The notes beneath the pieces were generated by a model. It did no database searches and was not told the origin of the DNA. It saw nothing but the letters and a program-made list of their open reading frames with translations. A DNA stretch of 59,184 nt from Chloroflexota bacterium (GTDB lineage: Bacteria; Chloroflexota; Dehalococcoidia; UBA2979): contig JAPONQ010000002.1 of assembly GCA_026713865.1 (NCBI GenBank), positions 1-59,184 of the forward strand. Direction: 5' to 3'. This document shows, piece by piece, positions 33,353 through 42,636 of this stretch (the first letter of the stretch is position 1; the number at the start of each line of letters is the position of its first letter). Made by a program: the position numbers and the translations under genes.

Positions 33353-34377
33353 TCCGCCTCCCCCCCGGCCGCTTCGAGATCCTCCCCGTCGCCGGAGGAC
33401 TCCTGCGCGCGTGCGCGCCCGAGCTCGACGATCTCGTAGGCGAGCGTGAGGTCGTGATCGGCCGAGTCGCGGTCGGGATGGCGGTGCGCGTAGACGGAGC
33501 CGTCACAGCGCTCCAGCAGTCCGACGATGAGACGCGCCTGCCAACGGTCGATCCCCTCGTCGAGCATCCGACTCTCGAGCTCGTTGGTCGTGAGCGCGGT
33601 GGCGCGGAAGCCACCGCGAGCCTCGAGGTACGCGCGGACCACCGACGCGATCTCCCGGTAGTAGGCGACGGACTCCTCGCCGCTCTCCGGCGCACCCCGC
33701 TGCGCGAGCGCGTCGAGGCGCCTGCGCGCCTCCTCCTCCAACGGCCACTGCGCCCGCTCCTCCCTCGCACGAGCGAGCGAGCGCCTCAGCAGCAGCGAGC
33801 GCAGGAGCCGCCACGCGAGCAGCAGCGAGAGCAGGGCCGCCGCCGCCACCAGCGCACCGGCGATCACCTCGAACCGCTCCCAGGGGCGGGGGGCGCCCCC
33901 GACGTCGCGCTGCGGCGTGAGCGGGCGCAGCCTCTCGTCGTCCGCCGCGGTCGTCGCCTCGACCCGCAGAGGCGGCAGGGCGACGCGGAGCACGGTGCGG
34001 CTCCCATCGTCGCGCAGCGCCCGCACCTCCGCCTCGCCGAGCTCGACGAGCCCGAGCGAGAAGGCGGCGATGGTGTAGACGTACTCGCTGGTCAGGCGGC
34101 CTGCCGCCGCCGCGCCCTCCGACACCCGGGCGTCCTCGACCAGCTGTATCGCGACAGCCTGATCCACCCGGCCCACGGCAACGACCTGATCGGCGCCGTG
34201 CTCGACGCGGATCACGAGGCGCACCGTCTCCCCGAGCACCGCGGTGGGCGGATCCAGCCTGACCTCCACGGCGACGTCGCCCGCGGGCGGCTCCTGCGCG
34301 GCGGCCGGCGCGACGACGAGGAGCGCGAGGCAGCAGAGAAGCACCGCCGAAGCCGCTGCCCGCCGGCGCGTGGTCAC
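33349..34377 (-). CDS. BatD-like exported membrane protein
   Basis: 342 residues. Signal peptide at about 1-28 (SAVLLCCLALLVVAPAAAQE), a beta-rich extracytoplasmic domain (DVAVEVRLDPPTAVLGETVR), one helix FEVIAGALVAAAALLSLLLAW at about 180-200, and a charged cytoplasmic part with VAYYREIASVVRAYLEAR and ALTTNELESRMLDEG, a segment seen in BatD/DUF4381-type proteins. Position between DUF58 and BatA supports the call. It overlaps both neighbours by 4 nt. Confidence 0.78.
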   Translation of the reverse strand: MTTRRRAAASAVLLCCLALLVVAPAAAQEPPAGDVAVEVRLDPPTAVLGETVRLVIRVEHGADQVVAVGRVDQAVAIQLVEDARVSEGAAAAGRLTSEYVYTIAAFSLGLVELGEAEVRALRDDGSRTVLRVALPPLRVEATTAADDERLRPLTPQRDVGGAPRPWERFEVIAGALVAAAALLSLLLAWRLLRSLLLRRSLARAREERAQWPLEEEARRRLDALAQRGAPESGEESVAYYREIASVVRAYLEARGGFRATALTTNELESRMLDEGIDRWQARLIVGLLERCDGSVYAHRHPDRDSADHDLTLAYEIVELGRARAQESSGDGEDLEAAGGEAE

Positions 34378-35282
34378 CGCGCCATCGCCCGGCGTCGGAA
34401 GTACGCAACCAGCGGGCCCGCCACGGGCTCTCCGACGCGCAGCTCGATCTCGTCGACGCCCGCGGAGACGAGCGCGCGCCGGCGCGCCGCCGCCCGCTCG
34501 GAGGCCGCCTGTTCGTAGCGGCGCCTCACGCGCGGATCGTCGGTATCGACCAGCACGCGCCCGCCCCGCTCGGCATCCTCGACCTCGACGATCCCGAGGC
34601 GCGGAAGGGCGAGGTCGACGGCGTCCACGAGCGTCACGGCGATCACCTCGTGCCGCCGGGAGAGCGCGGCCAGCGAGCGCTCGAAGGCACCAGCGAGAAA
34701 ATCTGAGACCAGCACCACGACCGACCGCCGCGCCAGCACGCGCGAGAGGTGCTCGCAGGCCGCGGCGATGTCGGTGCCCGGCGCCCGGGGTGCCGGGTGC
34801 ACGATCTCACGCACGATGCGCAGCACGTGGCGGCTCCCCTTGGCCGGGGCGACGAAGCGCTCGACGCGATCGGTGAACGTCATGAGGCCGGCGCGGTCGT
34901 TGTTGATGAGGGCCGCGAAGCTCATCAGGGCGACCACCTCGGCCGCCGTCGCCAGACGACCGGACTCGGGGAACGCGGACTGCTGCGAGGCGGAGAGGTC
35001 GACCGCGCAGAGCACCGCGAGCTCGCGCTCCTCGACGTACTCCTTCACCCACGGCGTCCCCAGGCGCGCGGTCACGTTCCAGTCGATGAAGCGAACGTCG
35101 TCGCCGGGGATGTACTCCCGAACCTCGGCGAACTCCATCCCCGTCCCGCGGAACACGGAACGGTAGTCGCCGGCGACGAACTGGGTCGCGAGTCGGCGCG
35201 CACGCAGGGCGATGCGTCGGATCGCGGCCAGCTGGTCGGGGTCCAGCGCCGGCCGCTCGCCCGCCGAGGCGGGCGCCGCCAT
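34374..35282 (-). CDS. DUF58 protein (soluble type)
   Basis: 302 residues, no membrane helix. RLATQFVAGDYRSVFRGTGM and EFAEVREYIPGDDVRFIDWN with VTARLGTPWVKEYVEERE are the DUF58 signature. The VWA-like fold keeps LCAVDLSASQQSAF (DxSxS). ATG 35282 overlaps the moxR stop. It is the second gene of the Bat operon. It differs from the membrane-bound DUF58 protein of the facing operon, so the two loci are not simple duplicates. Confidence 0.92.
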   Translation of the reverse strand: MAAPASAGERPALDPDQLAAIRRIALRARRLATQFVAGDYRSVFRGTGMEFAEVREYIPGDDVRFIDWNVTARLGTPWVKEYVEERELAVLCAVDLSASQQSAFPESGRLATAAEVVALMSFAALINNDRAGLMTFTDRVERFVAPAKGSRHVLRIVREIVHPAPRAPGTDIAAACEHLSRVLARRSVVVLVSDFLAGAFERSLAALSRRHEVIAVTLVDAVDLALPRLGIVEVEDAERGGRVLVDTDDPRVRRRYEQAASERAAARRRALVSAGVDEIELRVGEPVAGPLVAYFRRRAMAR

Positions 35283-36292
35283 CAGGGAATCCCGACGCCG
35301 TCGAGCAGGCGCTCCACCACCAGCGCCTGCGTGATCGACTGCGCCTCGGCCTCGTAGGAGAGGACGAGTCGATGCCGCAACACATCCCGCGCCATCGCCT
35401 TGACGTCGTCGGGGAGCACGTAGTCGCGGCCCTGGATGAAGGCGTAGGCCTGCGCCGCCCGGGCCAAGAAGACGCTGGCGCGCGGCGAGGCGCCGTATTC
35501 CACGAGCGGCGACAGCTCGCCCAGACGGTAGCGGTCCGGATTGCGCGTCGCCTCCATCAGGCGGACGACGTACTCGCGAAGGCGCTCGTCCACCTCGACG
35601 CGCGCGGAGGCCTGCCTCAGCGCGGCAATCTGGTCGCGGCCGGTCACCGCGCGCACGTCGGGCTCGGAGCCGTCGAGCGCGCGGGCGAGGATCGCGCGCT
35701 CCTCCTCGCGCTCCGGGTAGTCGACGTGGATCTCGAGCATGAAGCGATCGAGCTGCGCCTCCGGGAGCGGGTAGGTCCCCTCGTGCTCGATCGGATTCTG
35801 CGTCGCGAAGACGATGAAGGGATCCGGCAGCGCGAGCGTCTCCCCCCCGATCGAGACCTGCCGCTCCTGCATCGCCTCGAGCAGCGCCGACTGCACCTTC
35901 GCGGGCGCGCGGTTGATCTCGTCGGCGAGCACCACGTTCGCGAAGACCGGCCCACGGCGAATGTGGAACTCGGCCTCTCGCGGCTGGAAGACCAGGGTCC
36001 CGGTGAGGTCGGCGGGAAGGAGATCCGGCGTGAACTGCACCCGGGAGAAGGAGAGCCGGAGCGTGCGGGCCAGGGTCGAGACGGAGAGCGTCTTGGCGAG
36101 GCCCGGCACGCCCTCGACCAGCGCGTGGTTCGCCGTGAGCAGGGCGACGAGCAGCCGGTCGATCAGCCTCTCCTGGCCGACGATGACCCGGCCCACCTCG
36201 GCGCGCACGTCGGCGATCACCTGATGCAGCGTCGCCGTCCCGGCACCGCCGGCGCCCGGCGCCACACTGCTCTCGATTCGTTGCTCCGTCAT
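35282..36292 (-). CDS. MoxR-family AAA+ ATPase heading the Bat operon
   Basis: 336 residues. Walker A VEGVPGLAKTLSVSTLART, Walker B VVLADEINRAPAKVQSALLE, AMQERQVSIGGETLALPDP, sensor FATQNPIEHEGTYPLPEAQL with DRFMLEI, and lid GASPRASVFLARAAQAYA. It is the first gene of a five-gene operon (moxR, DUF58, BatD-like, BatA, BatB/C) linked by 4-nt or smaller overlaps. Bat systems are tied to stress tolerance and cell-envelope integrity in some bacteria, but the client is unknown. Confidence 0.95.
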   Translation of the reverse strand: MTEQRIESSVAPGAGGAGTATLHQVIADVRAEVGRVIVGQERLIDRLLVALLTANHALVEGVPGLAKTLSVSTLARTLRLSFSRVQFTPDLLPADLTGTLVFQPREAEFHIRRGPVFANVVLADEINRAPAKVQSALLEAMQERQVSIGGETLALPDPFIVFATQNPIEHEGTYPLPEAQLDRFMLEIHVDYPEREEERAILARALDGSEPDVRAVTGRDQIAALRQASARVEVDERLREYVVRLMEATRNPDRYRLGELSPLVEYGASPRASVFLARAAQAYAFIQGRDYVLPDDVKAMARDVLRHRLVLSYEAEAQSITQALVVERLLDGVGIP

Positions 36293-36355
36293 CTCACCCC
36301 AGACCGCCCGCGGGAAGACGCCTGCCCTAAGGAGCGGCGCGAGTCACGAGTGAGC

Positions 36356-36361
36356 AGTGTA
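36356..36361 (-). promoter_or_regulatory. -10 element of Bat operon
   Basis: TACACT on the minus strand, about 63 nt upstream of the moxR start and 34 nt past the dnaE stop. No clear -35. Confidence 0.45.
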
Positions 36362-36394
36362 GCGCGCGGGAAAGGACGCGAGCCGGGCGGGCCG

Positions 36395-39300
36395 CTAGCG
36401 AGCGGCCGCGACCAGCTGCCCGCCGCCCTCCCGCCGGGCGACCGTCTGCGCGGCCACCGGGGAAGCGGCCGGTGCCGGAGGAGGCGGCCCGTGCTGGGCC
36501 ACTTCGCCCAGCACGCCCAGCAGCGCCCGGATGCCCGGCAGCAGCGGGGCGGCGGCGGCGACACCGGGCAGCGCGAGCCGCTCGACGCGGCCCGACCGCG
36601 TCTGGACGGAGAGCTCGACCGGGAGATCGCCCGCGCTCTCGCGGAGCATCGCGACGAGGCGGCGGAGACGGCGCCGGTCCGCCCCTTCGTCCGTGGTCTC
36701 CTCGATCGAGATGACGAGCCGCGGCGCGCCGCCGGAAGCGGCTTCCGAAGCGCTCTCTCTGGCCGCCGGTTGGGCTCGGGGCTCGACGGGGCGGAGCCCG
36801 CCCCGCGTCGGCCCCGCCGCACCGTTCTCGCCGCCTCTCACCGCGTCCGCGTCTGGAGCGGCGGCCCGCGAGCGGGAACGGGAGTCGCCCGTGCCGGCAT
36901 GGCGAGCGGCGGCGCGGCCGCCCCCCGGTCCGCCGGTGGGCCGGAAGCGGCCGGCGTCGAAGTCGATGAGACGTCCCGACTCCAGGTCGAACGGCGCCAG
37001 CTCCTCGACCGCTACCGTCAGCCGATCGCCTCGGCTGCGCACCGACGCCTTCGCAAGCACGACGTTTCCGGGCACGGCCCAGTCGCGGTAGCGCTCGTAG
37101 GCCTCCGGCCAGAGCGTGAGCTCGACGGACCCCGAGAGGTCCTCGATCATCAGGGCGGCGAACGGGCGTCCCTGCCTCGTGGCGAGAGGGCGGACGCCGG
37201 TCACCATGCCGGCCACCGCCACCTCGGAACCGGCGGCGTCCTGCCCCAGCTCCGCGGCCTGCGCCGTCACGTGCTCGGCGAGCACGCTCGCCGCCTGCTG
37301 GTAGGGGTGCTCGCTGATGTACGTGCCCAGCAGCTCCTTCTCCCACTGCAGCCGCTCGCGGCGCGGCACCTCCACCGGATCGAGATCGAGTGCCGGGAGC
37401 GGCGCGTCGACCTCATCGCCGAAGAGGTCGAACATCGATGTTTGCCCCGTCTCGCGCCGCCTCTGCTCCTGCTGCGCGAAGGAGAGCACGCGATCGAGCC
37501 CGGCCACGACCGTTCCGCGGTCGGCGAATTCGTCGAGCGCCCCCGCCTTCGCCAGCGACTCGAGCACGCGGCGGTTCAGCTCGCGCGGCTGGATGCGACT
37601 CGCGAAGTCCTTGAGCGAGCGGAAGGGACCGTTCTGCTCCCGCTCCGCGACCAGCGCCTCCACCGCGGCGCGCCCCACGTTTTTCACCTGCGCGAGCCCG
37701 AAGCGGATCGCCGCGGAGCCCTCCCCCTCCGGACGCTCGATCGAGAAGTTCACGCCGGAGCTGTTGACGTCCGGGAGCTGCACCGGGGTGCCGAGCCGCG
37801 CGCACTCGCCGACCGCACGGGCGATCCGCTCCTGCGCCCCCGTCGGGTGTGATCCCGCCGAGATCAGGACCGCCGTCATGAACTCAACGGGGTAGTGAGC
37901 CTTCAGATAGGCCGTCTGGTAGGCGATCGTGCCGTAGGAGAAGGCGTGCGCCTTGTTGAAGGCGTAGCCGGCGAACGGCTCGATCAGGTCGAAGATCTGC
38001 GCCGCCAGTCGCGCATCATAGCCGCGCTCCTCCGCGCCCCCGATGAATCGTTCGCGCTCCGCCAGCATCACGGCCGGGATCTTCTTCCCCATCGCCTTCC
38101 GCATCACGTCGGCCTGGCCGAGCGTGTAGCCGGCGAAGACGCGGGCGATCTCCAGCACCTGGTCCTGATACGTAATGACCCCGTAGGTCTCGTCAAGAAC
38201 GCCGGCGAGGTCCGGATGCGGGTAGTAGGCCTTCGCACGCCCGTGCTTGACGTCGATGTAGCGAGGGATCTGCTCCATCGGCCCCGGCCGATAGAGGGCC
38301 ACCATCGCCGAGAGCTCGGCGATGTTCTCCGGTCGCAGCTCGCGGACCTGCCGCCGCATGCCCGCCGATTCCATCTGGAAGATCCCGAAGGTATCGGCCT
38401 GAGCCAGGATCGCGGCGGCGGCGGGATCGCCGTCGGGAAGCGTCCTCAGGTCGATGTCGACCCCGGTGGACGCGCGCACCAGCTCGACCGCCTGACCCAG
38501 GATGGTGAGGTTGGCGAGCCCGAGGTAGTCCATCTTCAGCAGGCCGATGCGGGCGACGTCGCCCATCGCATACTGCGTGGTCGGCAGGAGCTCCTCGTCG
38601 CCGTCGCGCGCCGACGTCGGACGCTGCAGCGGCACGACCTCCGAGAGCGCGTCGCGGGAGATCACGATCCCGGCCGCGTGCGTGGAGGCGTGGCGCGCGA
38701 CCCCCTCCAGGCCTCGGGCCGACTCCACGAGCTCCGCGACCTTCGGATCCTGCTCCACAGCGAGGGCGAGCTCCGGCACCTCCGCGACCGCCTGTTCCAG
38801 CGTCACGTGCAGGATGTCGGGCACGAGCCGCGCGATGCGATCGACCTCGCCGTACCCCATCCCGAGCGCGCGTCCGGAGTCGCGTATCGCCGCCTTCGCG
38901 CCCAGGGTGCCGAAGGTGATGATCTGCGCCACGCGGTCTCGCCCGAAGCGTTCGGCGGTGTAGCGGATGACCTCCTCGCGCCGGTCGTCTGCGAAATCGA
39001 AGTCGACGTCCGGCATCTCGCGTCGCTCCGGGTTGAGGAAGCGCTCGAAGACGAGCCCGTACTGCGTGGGCTCGATATCGGTCACGTCGAGGCAGTAGAG
39101 GATCACCGAGGCGGCGGCGGAGCCCCGCACGCCCATCGGGATCATCCGCGTGCGCGCGAAGGCCGCGATGTCGCGCACGATCAGCATGTACTCGACGAAG
39201 CCGCACTCCTCGACGACGCGCAGCTCGTACTCGAGGCGGTCGACCTGCGCGGGCGTCGGGCTCCCGTAGCGGCGCCGCATGCCCTCCTGGCAGAGGCGGC

Positions 39301-40183
39301 GCAAGAACCCCGCCGGACTCTCGCCCGACGGCACTCCCGGGTCGGGAAGCAGCGCGCGACCGAAGGCGAGGTCGAGGCCCACCTGCTCGGCGATGCGTGC
39401 CGTGTTGTCCACGGCCTCGGGCAGCTCCGGGAAGAGCGCGCGCATCTCCTGCTCCGACTTCAGGTAGAAGGAGTCGCCGTCGAGCCGGAAGCGGTCCTCG
39501 TCGTGGATCGTGGCGTTGGTGCCGATGCAGAGGAGCAGGTCGTGCAGTCGATGCTGCTCGGGCGCGGTGTAGTGCGAGTCGTTGGTGGCCACGAGCGGCA
39601 GTTCGAGATCGCGCGCGAGCGCGACCCGATGGGGAATCAGGCGACTGAACTGCTCCTGTCCGTGCTCCTGGAGCTCCACGTAGTATCGACCCGGGAAACG
39701 CTCCCGGTACCACGAGGCCACCTCGCGGGCGTCGCGCTCGCGTCCCTCCGCGAGCGCCGTCATCAGCTCGCCGGAGGGGCATCCCGAGAGCACGATCAGT
39801 CCCTCCGCGTGGCGCTCGAGGAGTTCACGATCGACGCGCGGGCGGTAGTAGAAGCCTTCGAGATGCGACGCGGTCGAGAGGGCGAGCAGGTTCTGGTAGC
39901 CCGCTTCATTCTGCGCCAGCAGCGTCAGGTGCCAGGGCGAGCGCTCGGCGGCCGAGCGCTCGTGGCGGCTCCCGTGGGCCACGTAGGCCTCGAGTCCGAT
40001 GATCGGCTTCACGCCGGCTGCGAGCGCCGCCTCGTAGAACTGGATCGCCCCGTAGAGCGCGCCGTGGTCGGTGATGGCGAGCGCCTCTTGGCCCAGCGCC
40101 TGTGCGCGCGCGACGAGGTCGGGGATCTTCGAGAGACCGTCGAGCAGCGAGTACTCGCTGTGCGTGTGGAGATGAGCAAACAT
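36395..40183 (-). CDS. dnaE: DNA polymerase III alpha subunit DnaE
   Basis: 1262 residues from ATG 40183. An upstream ATG at 40279 would add 32 low-complexity residues. The PHP domain starts FAHLHTHSEYSLLDGLSKIP and keeps the metal motifs ITDHGALYG, IIGLEAYVAHG and VATNDSHYTAPEQ, so a proofreading-type PHP activity is possible. Catalytic acids are in MPDVDFDFADDRREEVI. Next come HASTHAAGIVIS, LYRPGPMEQIP, the fingers and tau-binding regions, helix-hairpin-helix FNKAHAFSYGTIAYQTAYLK, and the OB fold VAGMVTGVRPLATRQGRPFA. The C-terminal tail (about 1080-1262) is Arg/Ala/Pro-rich and poorly conserved. No intein interrupts it. Confidence 0.97.
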   Translation of the reverse strand: MFAHLHTHSEYSLLDGLSKIPDLVARAQALGQEALAITDHGALYGAIQFYEAALAAGVKPIIGLEAYVAHGSRHERSAAERSPWHLTLLAQNEAGYQNLLALSTASHLEGFYYRPRVDRELLERHAEGLIVLSGCPSGELMTALAEGRERDAREVASWYRERFPGRYYVELQEHGQEQFSRLIPHRVALARDLELPLVATNDSHYTAPEQHRLHDLLLCIGTNATIHDEDRFRLDGDSFYLKSEQEMRALFPELPEAVDNTARIAEQVGLDLAFGRALLPDPGVPSGESPAGFLRRLCQEGMRRRYGSPTPAQVDRLEYELRVVEECGFVEYMLIVRDIAAFARTRMIPMGVRGSAAASVILYCLDVTDIEPTQYGLVFERFLNPERREMPDVDFDFADDRREEVIRYTAERFGRDRVAQIITFGTLGAKAAIRDSGRALGMGYGEVDRIARLVPDILHVTLEQAVAEVPELALAVEQDPKVAELVESARGLEGVARHASTHAAGIVISRDALSEVVPLQRPTSARDGDEELLPTTQYAMGDVARIGLLKMDYLGLANLTILGQAVELVRASTGVDIDLRTLPDGDPAAAAILAQADTFGIFQMESAGMRRQVRELRPENIAELSAMVALYRPGPMEQIPRYIDVKHGRAKAYYPHPDLAGVLDETYGVITYQDQVLEIARVFAGYTLGQADVMRKAMGKKIPAVMLAERERFIGGAEERGYDARLAAQIFDLIEPFAGYAFNKAHAFSYGTIAYQTAYLKAHYPVEFMTAVLISAGSHPTGAQERIARAVGECARLGTPVQLPDVNSSGVNFSIERPEGEGSAAIRFGLAQVKNVGRAAVEALVAEREQNGPFRSLKDFASRIQPRELNRRVLESLAKAGALDEFADRGTVVAGLDRVLSFAQQEQRRRETGQTSMFDLFGDEVDAPLPALDLDPVEVPRRERLQWEKELLGTYISEHPYQQAASVLAEHVTAQAAELGQDAAGSEVAVAGMVTGVRPLATRQGRPFAALMIEDLSGSVELTLWPEAYERYRDWAVPGNVVLAKASVRSRGDRLTVAVEELAPFDLESGRLIDFDAGRFRPTGGPGGGRAAARHAGTGDSRSRSRAAAPDADAVRGGENGAAGPTRGGLRPVEPRAQPAARESASEAASGGAPRLVISIEETTDEGADRRRLRRLVAMLRESAGDLPVELSVQTRSGRVERLALPGVAAAAPLLPGIRALLGVLGEVAQHGPPPPAPAASPVAAQTVARREGGGQLVAAAR

Positions 40184-40271
40184 GCCGACCGTCCCCCGCG
40201 CGGACCGCCCCCGCCGAGGCGACCGCCCGTGGTCGGCCCGCCCGGCCCCGTGGTCTCCCACGCATCCGTTG

Positions 40272-40286
40272 TTCGGCATATCCGAA
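40272..40286. repeat. Inverted repeat in dnaE leader
   Basis: TTCGG-CATAT-CCGAA is a 5-bp inverted repeat in a locally AT-rich spot of the dnaE 5' leader, about 90 nt upstream of ATG 40183. It could be a regulator site or chance. Confidence 0.3.
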
Positions 40287-40327
40287 TAGGTGACTGCGCG
40301 AACGGGCGTGCGATCTGCCGGAGGGCG

Positions 40328-40357
40328 ATACTAGCCGTCCGCACCCGTCCCTGTAAA
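40328..40357 (-). promoter_or_regulatory. Sigma-70-type promoter of dnaE
   Basis: TTTACA (40357-40352), an 18-nt spacer, and TAGTAT (40333-40328) on the minus strand, just after the lysC stop. The predicted leader to ATG 40183 is near 140 nt. Confidence 0.6.
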
Positions 40358-40378
40358 GCTCGCGCGGCGCGGCCGGAG

Positions 40379-41608
40379 CTACTCCCCCTGATCGAGCTCG
40401 AAGGCCTCGTGCAGGGCGCGGACGGCCTCGTTCACCTTCTCGGCGTCGACGACGCAGGTGATGCGGATCTCCGAAGTCGAGATCAGCTCGATGTTGACGC
40501 CGTGCGTGTAGAGCGTCTCGAACATCGCCGCGGCGTAGCCGGGGCTCGACGCCATGCCGGTCCCGACGATCGAGACCGAGCCGACGTCGCTGTCCCCGAC
40601 GACGGCGGCGGCGCCGAGCTCCGGCAGCGCGGCCTCGACGGTGCGTAGCGCTCGCGAGAGATCGCCGGAGGCGACCGTGAACGTCATGTCGGTCAGCTGC
40701 TCCGTCGACACGTTCTGCACGATCGTGTCGACGGAGACGCCGGCCTCCGCGAGCGGGCTGAAGAGCCGGGCCGCGATCCCGGGCCTGTCGGGCACTCCCC
40801 GCACCGTCACGCGCCCGACGCGGGACTGATGGGCGATGCCGCGCACCTTGTTGGACTGCTCCATCACCGCCTCCCCGCGAATCAGCGTGCCGGGGGCCTG
40901 CTCGTCGAAGGTGCTCGCCACGCGGACCTCGACGCCGTAGAGCGATCCCACCTCGACGGCGCGGGCGTGCATCACGCGCGCCCCCGTCGTCGCCAGCTCC
41001 AGCATCTCATCGTAGCCGATGTCCCCCAGCGCTCGGGCATCGGCGCATATCCGCGGATCGGCGGTGTAGATGCCCGCCACGTCGGTGTAGACCTCGCAGG
41101 CGTCGGCGCCCAGCGCCGCCGCCAGCGCCACGGCCGTGGTGTCGCTCCCGCCGCGGCCGAGCGTCGTGACGTCGAGATCCTCCGACTCCGAGACCCCCTG
41201 GAAGCCGGCGACGATCACCACGCGGCCGGAGGCGAGCTCACGCTCGATGCGAGCGGTCTCGATACCGGCGATGCGCGCGCGGCCGAACACCGCGTCGGTG
41301 CGGATGCCGGCCTGCTGTCCCGTGAGGCTGACCGCGTCGAGGCCGTGATCGTGAAGCGCCATCGAGAGCAGCGTCGACGACACCACCTCGCCGGTGGAGA
41401 GCAGCACGTCGAGCTCGCGTGGGCGGGGGTCGACCGTGACCTCCGTCGCGAGCGCGATCAGCTCGTCGGTGCGACTCCCCATCGCCGAGACGACTGCGAC
41501 CAGCCGCGTGCCGCCGGCCGCGCGCGCGGCGATGCGTCGGGCCACGTGGCGGATCCTCTCCGCGTCGGCGACGGAGGAACCGCCGAACTTCTGCACGACC
41601 AGCACCAC
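40379..41608 (-). CDS. lysC: Aspartate kinase
   Basis: 409 residues, normal for monofunctional aspartokinase with two ACT domains. Start VVQKFGGSSVADAERIRHVA, catalytic FQGVSESEDLDVTTLGRGGS with DTTAVALAAALGAD, VYTDVAGIYTADPR, and the regulatory ACT half with VSVDTIVQNVSTEQLTDMTF and VSIVGTGMASSPGYAAAMFE. It phosphorylates aspartate in the Lys/Thr/Met pathway and is probably feedback-inhibited through the ACT pair. GTG 41608 has GGGGGGG upstream. It follows thrB by 28 nt, forming a threonine-branch pair. Confidence 0.97.
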   Translation of the reverse strand: MVLVVQKFGGSSVADAERIRHVARRIAARAAGGTRLVAVVSAMGSRTDELIALATEVTVDPRPRELDVLLSTGEVVSSTLLSMALHDHGLDAVSLTGQQAGIRTDAVFGRARIAGIETARIERELASGRVVIVAGFQGVSESEDLDVTTLGRGGSDTTAVALAAALGADACEVYTDVAGIYTADPRICADARALGDIGYDEMLELATTGARVMHARAVEVGSLYGVEVRVASTFDEQAPGTLIRGEAVMEQSNKVRGIAHQSRVGRVTVRGVPDRPGIAARLFSPLAEAGVSVDTIVQNVSTEQLTDMTFTVASGDLSRALRTVEAALPELGAAAVVGDSDVGSVSIVGTGMASSPGYAAAMFETLYTHGVNIELISTSEIRITCVVDAEKVNEAVRALHEAFELDQGE

Positions 41609-41636
41609 GCGTCCCCCCCGACCGGGCCCGCTCCGC

Positions 41637-42575
41637 TCAGCGGCCCGCTGACCCGACTCCCGGCGCGGCGGTATCGTCGATCAGCTCCGCCCCGCGCGAG
41701 CTCATCCTGCAGATGCGCGCCTCCGCCTCGAGGCCGACCGCCGCCGCCGCCTCCCGCATCGCTCCCGCGACCGCCTCCGCCCCGTCGCTCACGAAGGCCG
41801 CCACCGCCGAGCCACCGCCCGAGAGATAGGCGCCGTGCGCCCCCGCCGCTCGCGCAGCGCGGAAGATCGCCGGCATCGCCGGCAAAAGCGTCGATCGCGC
41901 CGGCTGGTGCAGCACGTCCTCGGTCGCGACCGCGAGCAGCTCGTAGCGGCGTGCGGCGAGGGCGGCCACGAGCAGCGCCGCGCGCCCGATGTTGTGCACC
42001 GCCTGGTTGCGCGTCAGCCGCTCCGGGAGCCGCGACCGGGACTCCCCGGTCGGCATGGAGAAGCGAGGGATCAGAAGCGCGATCCGAAGATCCTCCGGGG
42101 GGTCGACGCCGAGCCGGCAGAGCTCCCCCTCGTCCAGCCCCTCCGCGATCACGATCTGCAGCCCGCCCAGGAGCGCGGGGGCCGCGTTGTCGGCGTGGCC
42201 CTCGAGGCGGGCCGCGACCCGCAGCAGCGCGTCGGCCGAGCGCTCGCCCGGCAGCAGCGCGTCGGCGGCCACGACGCCTGCGACGTGGGCCGCCGCCGAC
42301 AGGCCGAGCCCTCGCCCGAGCGGGATCTCGCCCTCCACGTGCACGCGCAGGCCGCGTGGTGGAGCCTCGCCCGCCAGCAGGTGCAGCGCCCGCGCGCCCG
42401 CCGCCGCCATGCGCTCGAGCGGCAGCTCCGGCACCGGAAGCGGGTCGTCGTCGACCGTCAGCGTGAAGCGCATGCGCCAGTCCAGCGCCACGCCCAGGCT
42501 GTCGAAGCCCGGCCCGAGGTTGGCGGAGGTCGCGGGAACCTCGACGGTCGCGCTACGGGACGGGGCAGCAGCCAT
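41637..42575 (-). CDS. thrB: Homoserine kinase
   Basis: 312-residue GHMP kinase. Start VEVPATSANLGPGFDSLGVA, ATP site GEIPLGRGLGLSAAAHVAG, and C-terminal AYLSGGGSAVAAFVSDG. It converts homoserine to O-phosphohomoserine. The start ATG 42575 is fixed by TACACT six bases upstream and by the SANLGPGFD motif starting at residue 14; a longer frame exists but lacks homology. Next gene lysC is 28 nt downstream; thrC is not in the window. Confidence 0.95.
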   Translation of the reverse strand: MAAAPSRSATVEVPATSANLGPGFDSLGVALDWRMRFTLTVDDDPLPVPELPLERMAAAGARALHLLAGEAPPRGLRVHVEGEIPLGRGLGLSAAAHVAGVVAADALLPGERSADALLRVAARLEGHADNAAPALLGGLQIVIAEGLDEGELCRLGVDPPEDLRIALLIPRFSMPTGESRSRLPERLTRNQAVHNIGRAALLVAALAARRYELLAVATEDVLHQPARSTLLPAMPAIFRAARAAGAHGAYLSGGGSAVAAFVSDGAEAVAGAMREAAAAVGLEAEARICRMSSRGAELIDDTAAPGVGSAGR

Positions 42576-42581
42576 GGAGGA

Positions 42582-42587
42582 AGTGTA
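42582..42587 (-). promoter_or_regulatory. -10 element of leaderless thrB-lysC promoter
   Basis: TACACT (42587-42582), then TCCTCC, then ATG 42575 on the minus strand. Six-base gap. There is no Shine-Dalgarno; TCCTCC is in fact its complement, so ribosome binding must be leaderless. Confidence 0.65.
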
Positions 42588-42636
42588 GACACCGCCCCCG
42601 GAGCGAGGAAGGCGCGCGGGCGCGGCGCCCGCGTCC

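Noticed and set aside
36395-40183. Intein in dnaE
   Set aside because: All polymerase motifs are continuous and no splice-junction Cys/His-Asn block was seen.
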